From: Enchytraeus crypticus
Lineage: Eukaryota; Annelida; Clitellata; Enchytraeida; Enchytraeidae
Direction of reading: 5' to 3'
DNA: 64,000 nucleotides
Assembly: GCA_905160935.1 (NCBI GenBank)
Contig: CAJHZI010000678.1
Span: forward strand, 1,427,001-1,491,000
A program made the position numbers and the translations under genes. Positions 49,501 to 61,500 of this stretch are shown piece after piece (position 1 is the first letter of the stretch; the number at the start of each line of letters is the position of its first letter). A model generated the notes under the pieces. That model ran no database searches and had not been told where the DNA came from. It saw only the letters and a list, made by a program, of their open reading frames with translations.

Positions 49501-52500
49501 TATTAATTATTGGCATATATAATAGTAATTAGCATATATAAGTAAATGAATGTTGTTGGAATGTCGTAGTGTTGTTGTTGTTGATAATGATCAGATAATC
49601 TATGATTCATATTGGTGTTGTTGTAGACGAGAGGTCATCCAGCTTCCCGCACTCAGAGACATCGCAGCATGAGAAGTATTCCCAGGAATCAGGTGAGTGG
49701 AATTTATTATATGAATCAATTCGTTATTGTTGCAATAGTGAAGCGCGCTTGAAGCATTGGTAGGACTTGCGCGTCTCAGACAAAGTTATGCAGTTGAGCT
49801 AAGTTAAGCTAAGTCAGACCCGGTTAGTACCTGGAAGGGAGTTCATCTTGAAGTAACGATACAGCACTGAACGAAAACTGTAGTGTGTTAACGATTATAT
49901 TAAGTCCAAGCTAGCTGTAGTCTGCGCTGTCCAAAGTCATGGAGAGAACAGAAAATAAAATAGACTACATAAACAATAACTAAGCAAGAACTTTTCTAAC
50001 ACATGATGTATGTCAGACGTGCAACTTTACAGAAAGATCATCTTTAACTGTGACTTTCAGTTCGTTCTGTCTAATGGGCTTGTGTCGCAAATATTAAGCT
50101 TTTTGAGCAGTTGCTACTATATAATAATAAATAGTATTAAGGGTTTAATCTCCTTTTCCTCCTTTTGGCATGTTGACATGGTTGAATATAGTACTTTATG
50201 TTTTAAAGACACGAACAATGCTCTCTCTTCAGTGCACTGTCAAGTGGCAGGTTCAAGGTACATATTCATACTAAAAGTCTGTTTTCTCGCTCCATAAAAG
50301 CACTACTAAGATCAACAAGATAATCCCATCACAACGTCTATGCCCTACCCGTATCTTACGTAGCCTATAGCGAACAATGCAAATGAAAGTTAAATCCTCG
50401 TTGCAATCAATCAATCAATGAATAAGAATTTAACGTCCGGTTCCTCGCCATGAGGCAATGTCAGGGACGTCTCTTGCAGACACTACACAAACAGGCGCCA
50501 AAGCACCATACGATGCAGAGAGTTCCATATTGTCGATATTGCACTGATTCAGGTGTCCCAAGCCTCGACACTGCCCAGTGCTTACCGCCACAGAACTGCT
50601 GAGGCGGATACCCTGCCAACACTCGACGAAGTGGCTACGAGTCAGCTGTCGTCACATCTCGCTGATGTCTCGTTCTTTGACTCTCCCCAGGCTACCAGCC
50701 CTCGAGCTCCCGTCGTTCGTCGTCCCGCTCGCCGCCCGCCCAGGCGATCAGCGACCATGCCCGCTGCTGCTGAGCAGGTTCCTGAGAGAGGAGTTAGGAG
50801 AATAGCTGGCGGAGGAGGAGATGTGGAGAGAGGCAGAGAGAGAGATAGAGAGAGAAACGATGATGATGAAAGAGATGCAGATGTGGTTGCCGCTAGTGCC
50901 TTTGATGGAGGAGACGTTCCTAGCATTGGGTGACTGCAGTTCACAGTTCTTCTTAATCTAATTAATTTTACAATTGTCATTGTGTTTAGTATGTGTTTTT
51001 TATAATTTTGGTGAATCGATTTGGGGTGATGTGTGATGTTGGGACGTCACTGAAAGCATCCTTTAGAAATGGAATTGAAGTTCTGATTAGGATAATAATT
51101 TATATATCTTTATATATAATTATTATATACGTGTGGGTGTATATATGTATTTATGTGTGTGTGTGTGTGTATTATTATAAAATATTACTATATATTAATA
51201 TTAATGTGTGTGCATGTATATATGCACCTGATAGTTGATGAGTAAACACCTAATGTAATATAATATATTTAATAAATGCTCTGTCCTAATCTATGTCCCC
51301 GTTGTGTCCGAGTTGTTTGAAGAATTGACCAACTGGTGACTGCACGTGTAGAAGTCGACTAAAGCACTAAGATCCATACCAACGTCAGAAAGGGTATTCG
51401 GTTGGTGAGCGCCAAGGCTTCAGAAATTGCTACAAAAATTTAAGCAAATGGAATGTCTCAGATAAGGCATTGACTGATGATATGATGTAGGACAGAGAGG
51501 ATTTGAGACAGTCAATTCGTATCCCGACCCTAGTTAAACTGGGAATCAAGGGAGGATGATGATGATGATGATAAATGCTTTGTGCTACTCTATGCTATTT
51601 ATGTCCTCTTTTCCTCTTTTCCTCTTTTCTAAGAATGTGAAACAGCATAACCACATTCTTAATCAATCAATCAGTAAATAGCTCTTAGATGGAAATGAAC
51701 GACATAATTACTGTGAGTGATGTAATCCTGCCTGCAGGCTATTGAGAGATAAGCGGTCTCAGAGCAAGCCTGTCGCTCCCACTGGGTTCAAGGCTGAACC
51801 GCCGCCTGACTATGAGGATATAGACGAGGGGGATGGGCTTAGCGAAGGGATAAGGAAGATACCTAAATCATTGCTCAAAGAGATTATAACCAACGGGCCG
51901 AAGAGACGACTAGGGGAGGGGGTGACGGGACTTGTCTTTGGCTGGGAACAGAGAAGATCTGGACTCGATCCTGATGTCTACAAACAAATCGAGGCCATAG
52001 AGGCCGATATGCACAGGTTTGTTTTCTATTAAAATACTATAAAGATCTAAAAAGTCAACATCAGAAAGGGCATTTGGTTTAGGGAGCGCCTAGGCACCGT
52101 AAATTGCTACAGAATTGTCTAAAACGAATGGAAAAGTTTCTATTTGTATCTAGACCCTTCTTAAAAAGCTGGTAAAGCTAAGGTTAACGTCAGTTTCCTC
52201 ACTCGAAAGTGATGTCAGTGACGGGCGAGCCCAGGATTTGAACCCCGCACATACTGATCCGCGGTCGATTGTCTTACCGACTTCGCCACTGGCTCCAGCC
52301 TGAAAACTGGGAGTCAAGGTGGGATGATGATGACGATGATGATGACGATTTTTACTTGAAGGCGTCTCGAGTAGAATTAGTACACGTATATACCTAAGAC
52401 CTACCATTTAACGGAACGTAAAGATGAATATGAAAGCAAGTCATATTTGAAATTAAGTCTTTTTAATTGTTATCATGTCTATTCTGGCATTAATTTCCTT

Positions 52501-55500
52501 ATTGGTTCAGATATTTCTGGTTTAGATTCTGCTAGATTGGCTAGTATATAATTATCAGTAACATCATATCTCTCTCTCTCTCTCTCTTAGTGCACTGCCT
52601 ACTGGCAGATCCATGGTATACAGCGCCTCCACTCTTCTCTGTCTTCCAATTTCTTCTTCATTTCCACATGTGCGTGGGTCTTTAAATAATCTAACATACC
52701 TAATCTCGGCCTGCCCCTGCCTCTTATTCCCTTCTATTCTACCTGCTATGACCTCTATTAATAGACCTTCCCCCCTTAGGATGTGTCCTATCCAACTCTT
52801 CTTCCTATTTCTTAATACATTTATTTCTTAATACTTAAACACATAAACATCATATAACTGTTGTTTTATTTCAGGCCCTATTTTACATACTGGGTGACGT
52901 TTGTTCAGATCGTCTGCTTCATAGTTGCTGTGTGTGTCAGTGGAATCTCAACAATAGGCGTTCACAAGACTATCATACGTGGAGAAGTGAGAACCAGTAT
53001 TCTATGAATAGCTAAAACCTTAACAATCAGTCTTCATTTACCAATTACTAAAACCTATGGCATATCATCTATCTTCAGAGCTCTTAGAATTGTAGCAGTT
53101 TACGTATTAGATGATGCTATACAAGCGTTATGATTATGTGCCTGTGAACGTTGTGTTATTCTCATTGTCTTAATCAATTTTTATTGACTTGGTTTTACTT
53201 GTTTTATGAATTTAACTTTGTTTAATGATTTTATTCTTTTAAATAAAGTGTATTGAAATATTTTACTGATTCTAAAAGAGAATAAGTCTTTACTTGTATT
53301 GATTTGAACATTAAGGGCAGTCTAGTTTCAGTATGAGAAAATGAACTTATCTTTGGCCTATTGCTTTGGCTGAAACTTTAATTTTTTTTATAAATAATGT
53401 TTATAATATTGTTTTTGCTATTATTATTAGATTAAATGCACAAACACAATCTGGTTTAATTGGTTCAATCTGGTTTAATCGGGTTTAATTGTTTTAGGTA
53501 TTAACCACCAGACTGACTACGGAGTATGTTGAACGGCCTGAGTTAGACAACATGTGGATTGGACCGCGACAGGTGAGGCTTCTGAATACTCTTTATTTAA
53601 TTATCTTTATTTTTGTTAATGAAAACACTTTTATGTTGTTGCTGATTGGAAGAGTCAGAGTAAATGAATGTCAAGGGTAACTTTTTTTCTGTTTCATATC
53701 GTTAGTCAGCACAGATAAATAATACAAACAATAGAACTTCGTTAGACAGATAAACAATTCAGACTTCAACAACACTTGTGAAATATTTTTTAAAAATATT
53801 ATCAATAGAGGCTATAACAAAAGAACTCTCAATAAATACAAACACTCCATTTAGGAACAACAATCCTTAAGCACCAATGAGGGAAGAAATAATCCTAAGG
53901 TTCTGAATAATAATAGCATCCCTATGATTCTACCTTTTTCTGTAATAGCTCAAGACTTATTTACCTCCTGGAAAAACATCAAAAATAAATTACCACAAAT
54001 AAAAATCATAAAATATTTTAGTAAAAATATGAATCTGGCTTCTATATTAACAAGATCTGATCGTACTAAAAACAAGTACAATCGAAATATTGGGGAGGTC
54101 AATCTTAACAGGTTAATAACTCTTATTGGGCAGGATAAGGATTTATTTTAAAATAATTTTTCGGACTCAGGGAGTGATAATTTGGGGTTTTTGATAAGTT
54201 TTCTGGACGATGAGGAAAGTTTTGATTCAGGAGAGGTCAATTTGGATGGTTTGATAAATTTACTTGAAAATAGTCATTAATGATATTGTTATTACTGAAA
54301 AATACTTTCCTATTCAGTAACGAGCTTATTAACGAAATAATATTATAGTATTTAAATTAATAAACTTAAGAAAAATGGTTTTTTTTAGTGAAAAAACAAA
54401 TATCCTTCTATTGAAATAAAAAATTTTTTAGACAATTGTTTTAAGGAAATGTTCCTTTCTTTTGAATGATTTACATACATACATGTATCTACTCATCAAA
54501 TGGGCCCCTTACAGACTTGTGTCCCTTCGATTCCTTTTTAGGGATCCTGATAAAAAACTTGTCTTTGTGGTGGTGGTGGTGATAATGAATGATGATATTG
54601 ATGATTATGATGGTGGTGGTGGTGGTTGTGGTGATGGTTATCATCATGATCATGATGGTGGTGGTGGTGGTTGTGATGGTGGTTATCATCGTGATCATGA
54701 TCATCATGGTGGTGATAGTGGTGATGATGAAAACGATGACGATGATGATAATTGATTGATCCTAGGCTGATTTGATACACCTGGGTGCTCGGTACACGCT
54801 GTGCATGAGACCGGACATAAACCTGGAGAGAGAGTTGCAGATAGACATCGCACGAGAGAGACAGACAGCGTGTTGTGTGAGGAACGATGGCTCGGGCTCC
54901 GTGCAGACCTTGCAGCACAAGTGTTCGGTCTGTACTCTCTCACCTTCAGCTCACGATTAAATATGTCATGTCATGTCATGTGATCATCCTGGGGCTGGTT
55001 TCAGCCAAAGATTTCTCTATGATTTTCCTCCTCAAAACTCTATTCTTTGTCATTTCCTCGATGTTCATTCTTTTTCTTTCTGCTTTTCTTCCTTAAATGC
55101 AAACTCCAGCAGCCTTCAAGTCTTCTTCGAGGCAGTCCTTCCATCTTCTTTTAGGGCTACCTGCTTATTAATCTGACGATTTATAATAACAACTACAAAT
55201 AATCAATAATTGATTTGTACTACCAAATTAATGCAATATTATTAAGTTATCAATAATTTTTTGTGAATATTTAGACTCAATTATGGGAATTAACTGCAAA
55301 ACCTTTATTATAATTAGATTTAACCCTAAAAAGGAAATGTATATATATGTACATTAATAACAAAAAGACATTAACAAGTAACTGGCAATATTACTAAGTT
55401 ATGGATAAATTAGGAGAAACTTTAAATTCAGTTATGTTAATTAAAATTAGCTCAGAATTTTTAATATTAATAAAATTAAACGTTAAAAAGTAACTGGTAG

Positions 55501-58500
55501 GTCATATGTACTTAGTTAGTTTAGTTAGGAAATTGTAAATCTGTAGAGATATTATAATCAAGCTTTTTGTATGAAATTATGCCACATTGAAGTCAATTTA
55601 AAATAATTTAGCGTTAAATATTCTAGCATCGAAATGGTACTCTTGGTAATTTGACTGTCAACTTCTTCCGCTTATCATTCAAATCTCTCCTGTATCAGCT
55701 ATGTTTGTAGTCTTCTACGAATGAATACAGTTTGGCTGGTCTATTGTCCTGTTAATTAATTCAACTCATTATTTAACTAATGTAATTACAAATTACTGTG
55801 TATGTATTAGGTAGATTCTAATGTTGATGAGCTTGACCAGCTAATTTTATGCATTTCTATGCTTTATCCTTGAAATATGTTCTTGTTCAATGAATTGCTA
55901 TCATCATTCTGATAGATCTCCCGTACCGTGTACGAAATGCTTCCGTGTGTCTGTGTTGTCTCCCTTAGTAACTAAAATGTGATGTGATTTTTTGGAAATG
56001 TAGAATACATTGTCGACGTGGATAAAGTGGAACGGATCAAGTGTAACTCAGAACCGACATTCTGGATCCGTGTGTGGTCAAGATCCTAGGTATGACGTCC
56101 TTAATCCTTTCACACACACACGCTCTCTCACACTAAAAAGCTAAAAATAAGCTAAGGTTAACATCAGTTTCCGCACTCGAAAGCCATGTCAGTGACGGGC
56201 GAGCCCAGGATTTGAACCCGCACATACTCATCCGCGGTCGAATGTCTTACCGACGTCGCCACCGGTTCCAGCCAACACACACACACTCTCACACAGACAT
56301 GCACATTCTGTCTCACATACATTCATATACACGCACACAGTCACACACACACACACTTTCTCAGAGTTTTAGGGAAAATCACTGTATGTTTCTAAAAATT
56401 TATTTCTAAATTTTGCACTAATTCTCAGTCTCGTTTATTTGTTATGAGTGCAGGCTGTGCACTAATCCTCAGTCTCGTTTATTTGTTATGAGTGCAGGTT
56501 GTGCACTAATCCTCAGTCTCGTTTACTTGTTATGAGCGCAGGTTGTGCACTAATTCTCAGTCTCGTTTATTTGTTATGAGTGCAGGTTGTGCACTAATCC
56601 TCAGTCTCGTTTATTTGTTATGAGCTCAGGTTGTGCACTAATCCTCAGTCTGTGGGATCTTTTGAATGGAAAGATGACATCACAGAATGGCCTGTAAGTA
56701 AATTATCTAATATCACCGCTCTCCTCCTATCTCTCTCGCTCTCTATCTCTCTATCTCTCTCTCTCTCTCTATCTCACTCTCTCTTTCTCTCTATCTCTCT
56801 CTCTCTCTGTCTCTCTCTATATCTCTCTCTGTCTCTCTCTCTCTCTCTCGGTACTTTTGCCCATTCAGAACTTAGGCGGCCGTAATTCTACATTAGATAA
56901 TTTTCCTTATACGTTAGGATGCTGTTAACAAACATCACATTTTCATTTTTCACTTCTTTCTGGAGTTACTCTTTTTTTCTTTTTTCACTTCTTTCTGGAG
57001 TTGGAGTTACATCATATTGCAAGTGTAAAGTCGAGTTTAATGTGTATTATGTCGCCTCCGAAACTAATTGGCCATCAGGGTTGATGTACTTTAGTTAAGC
57101 TGAAGTCGCTGGGATGATATCAGCTTGTTGCCTGTTAATATGCTCGTTATTGAGTCATCATCATCTTTTTCTCATTATTCCCAGCTTAATTAGGGTTGGG
57201 ATACGAATAGATCATCTCCACTTCTCTCTGTCCCTTACCATATCGTCAGTCAACAATTTTTTCCATTCGTTTTGGAAACTTTTGTAGCTCAATTCTTGAG
57301 CTTAGGCGCTCACCAACCGAATGCCTTCTCTGACGTTAGTTTTGATCTTAGTGTTTTAGTTGCCTTCTACTACACGTGCGGTCACCGAATTGTCTATTCT
57401 TCAAACAACCCGGCCACAACACGCTGTTTGCTCGCTATTGGGTATGATTGTAAATTATAGAGTATCCCGTATGCCTTGAGCCCTGTCGTCTATAGTTGTC
57501 TGATTGAGATTGAGAAACCGTAGATAACTATCTAATTTTTCTAGATTTGTAAGGAGACACGGAGCATTCCTTCAAAAAGAGATGAATACAGGAACATGCA
57601 GTATGATGTCGTGGGCCGCCCGTGTTGTATCGGTATACAGGGTCAGTGTGAAATAATCACCCGAGAACAGTGCACCTTCCAAAGAGGCTACTTCCACGAA
57701 GAGGCCACTCTTTGCTCTCAGGTATCAATCAATTAATTTAAACAGTAGTTCTAACGATTGCTAATCATTGATTAGTTAAATGATATGATTAAGAGAGCAG
57801 TAGAAGTTAGATCGACTTCGAGGTATCAGATCATCGGACAGTGGCTTCTAGATCTGTGGCCACAAGGCCGCCGTCGTGTGGTCGTGGAGTACATTTTTGA
57901 GCTGCGGCTGATTTGTCGCTTCATTATGGTTGTTATATATGTTAACAACTTTCCCCTGTCTCTTCCATATTTTAAACATTCATGAACTAGACAAAATGTC
58001 AGTAGTTTAAAGTGAATAAAACCTCTGTTTTGCCTTTGAATTGTAGGAAAATTTTATAAGTTTTGATCAAATTTTGGAACGCCTCGTGGCGCAGTGGTAG
58101 AAAGCTCGCCTCTTGAATGAGAGGTCGTGGATTCGAGACTGCATAGCGACCTGGGTTTTTCTCTTCTGAGGGGAGAGTAAAAACCCAGTCGTGTACACTT
58201 GGTGATGTCAGGCCTATGGATAGCCGACCTCAACGTTCCATTTCCTATCCAGTCCCCTCCATATCGACCCCGAATAGGGATTTGCGGCACGCTAAACGGA
58301 AGTTTTTTTGTTTTTTTTATTGTTTTTTTTATAAGTTTTGATCAAGTTTCAAAATAATACTAGAGGTGCATCTATCCTGGGGACACAATATATGAACGCT
58401 TAACAAACCTTACTTACATCACACTGGTACAAAGTTTCGTATTTGTATTTTAAGTGATAATTAGACTTATTGCGGACTAGTATCAGGTTTTGTCGTGATA

Positions 58501-61500
58501 TACCATTATTTCTTGGGGGATATGCTTTTTGACGAGGTGGGCCCCTATGCCTTCCTCAGCTTTGACAGACATTACAGAGCAGGGGTGTCTTTCCCTGAGA
58601 AAACTATCCTGTTTACCCAAAGTTTGTTTCACAACCATACAATAGCGTGGTCCAAACTTTGGTTTGGGCCACGCTATTGTATGGTTGTGAAACATGGACC
58701 TTAAGGAAGGAAGATATTAGGAAACTAGAGGCATTGGGAATGTGGATTTGGAGAAGAATGGAGAGGATTAGTTGGACTCAAAAGGCTACAAATGAGGAAG
58801 TTCTAGAGAGAGCTGGCACGGATAGACAGTTGATAAATATATTAAGATATAGGAAGAAGAGTTGGATAGGACACATTCTAAGGGGGGAAGGTCTATTAAG
58901 AGAGGTCATAGAAGGTAGAATGGAAGGAAAAAGAGGCAGGGGCAGGCCGAGATTAGGTATGTTAGATGATTTAAAGACCCACTCATATGTGGAAATGAAG
59001 AGGAAGGCGGAAGACAGAGAAGAGTGGAGACGTTATATACCATGGACCTGCCAGTAGGCAGTGCACTAAGAGAGAGAGTGTCAGGTTCTAAATTTTAACG
59101 GTGATTAATTGTTGTGAGAGATCTGAGCCTGTAGAGCATAAATATGCAACGTATTTGTACTTGTTGTGAATCTGTAATGTATTTTTACTATTTTTATACA
59201 AATTGACCTATCTTATACACATTACCAATGTTAGTGTAGGCCTACTATGTTTTGTTCTATCTTTTGTACTTTGTTGCTTTGCTGTTGAACTATGTTGGTG
59301 TGCTCTGTTTTGTACTGTGTTATTGTATTATGTTGTTGTACTATGTTGTTATATTATGTTGTTGTACTATGTTGTTGTATTATGTTGTTGTACTATGTTG
59401 TTTTACTAGGTTAGTTTACTATGTTGTTGTGCTATGTTGTTGTACAATGTCGTTGAACTATGTTGTTGTGCTATGTTGTTGTACTATATTGCTGTGCTGT
59501 ATTATTGTTCTATATTGCTGTACTATGTTGTTGTACTATTTGGCTGTACTATGTTGTTGTACAATGTTGTTGTACTGTGTTTTTGTGCTATGTTGTTGTA
59601 CTGTGTTGTTGTACTATGTTGTACTATATTGTTGTACTATGTTGTTGCGCTATGTTATTGTACTATGTAGTTGTATTATGTTGCTATGCTATGTTGTTAT
59701 GGTATGTTGTTATATTATGTTGTTGTACTATGTTGTTGTACTATGTTGATGTGCTATGTTATTGTGCTATGTTGTGCTATATTATTGTACTATGTTATTG
59801 TACTGTATCTCAGGTAAAGTGTCTGGACGAGATATGTGGTATGATACCGTTCTGGAACCCTGACGTACCGGATCAGTTCTATCGTCTCTGGACTTCCTTC
59901 TTCATCCATGCTGGGTAAGAATCGCTTGTTGTTGTTGCTCGCCTAAATTGTTCAACAACAAAGGCTGCCAGGGGTTCCTTTGTTCAGATTTGGAGTGAGA
60001 ATTTCTGTATATCTTGACAGCGATCCATGACGTTTTCCAGACGTTGACTTCCATATAGCGGAAGTCTAAAAAAGCTGGTAAAGCTAAGGTTAACGTCAGT
60101 TTCCTCACTCGAAAGCGATGTCAGTGAAGGGCGAGCCCAGGATTTGAATCCCGCACATATTGATCCGCGATAGAGTACTATGTTGTTGTTGTATTGTTCT
60201 TTGTTCGGTAGAGTTCTATGTTGTTGTACTATCTACCGACGTCGCCACTGGCTGCTATAATGATCATAGAATGGATTACAATAATCGTTTGATTTAGTAA
60301 TCTATTCAACTAAAATTATTGTAGTCGTGAGCCATGTAAGTATTATTATGAATCAATCTCTTTTACTCGAGATATGCATTTAAATCATCTTACGTAAGTC
60401 TGCTGTTATAAGTGACGATCAGTCTTTATTATCACTTGTGTTATTGATGTTGTTGTTGTTTAACAGTGTGATTCAATTGGTGCTGACTATCATAGTTCAG
60501 GTGTTTATAATGAGAGACCTGGAGAAGCTGGCTGGATGGCTGAGGATTTGCATCATATACCTAGGAAGTGGAATGGGAGGAAGTCTGGCGAGCGCTCTGC
60601 TGGTGCCTTATCACGTAGAGGTTAGAGTTCAACTTGCTCTCTCTCTCTCTCTCTCATAGTGCACTGCCTACTGGCAGGTCCATGTTATATAACGTCTCCA
60701 CTCTTCTCTGTCTTCTGCTTTCCTCTTCATTTCCACATATGAGTGGGTCTTTAAATCATCTAACATACCTAATCTCGGCCTGCTCCTGCCTCTTTTTCAT
60801 TCCATTCTACCTTCTATGACCTCTATTAATAGACCGTCTCTCCTCAGAATGTGTCCTATCCAACTCTTCTTTCTTTCATTAATACATTTATCAACTGTCT
60901 ATCGATATCTACTCTCTCCAGAATATCCTCATTTGTAACCTTTTGAGTCCAACTAATCCTCTCCATTCTTCTGCAAATCCACATTTCCAATGCCTCCAGT
61001 ATCCTAATATCTTCCTTCTGATATCTTATAACTGACTCTGTGTTTAGCTTTATTTCTCTATCCCTGCACTAATTGTGGTACAAATTCCTACAAAACACAT
61101 AGGATGTAGTAAGTCACTGTCATCATCAACAAATTCAACATCCCTTGAATCTCAGTTTAACTAGGTTCGGGATAAATATTTCCTTTCGTTTTAGAAAATT
61201 TGTAGCAATTTCTGGAACATATGCGCTTACCATCCGAATGCCCTTTGTAACGTTGGTTTGGATCTTAGCTATTTGTCGCCTTTATGACACGTGCTGTCCA
61301 CGGTTGGTCACTCTTCAGCAACCCGGTCACAACACTGGTAAGTGAATGAACAAGCAATTTGAAAATGGCTGTAATGGAAGAATCCAAGCTCCGAATGAGT
61401 CAAATAATTGCAAATTTCACCTACACTACAAAATACTGTTGCTACTCTACATCCCATATTATGACGCAGGTATGGAATACTCTTGTTTAGTTAGTTAGCT

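Noticed and set aside
49742..49880. 5S rRNA gene
   Set aside because: Only the 3' half aligns and the 5' half is diverged; a SINE-type remnant is more likely.
59203..59749. Long Cys/Val/Leu/Tyr-rich open frames
   Set aside because: Product of the TTGTTGTACTATG array, open in several frames at once, with no homology or splice support.
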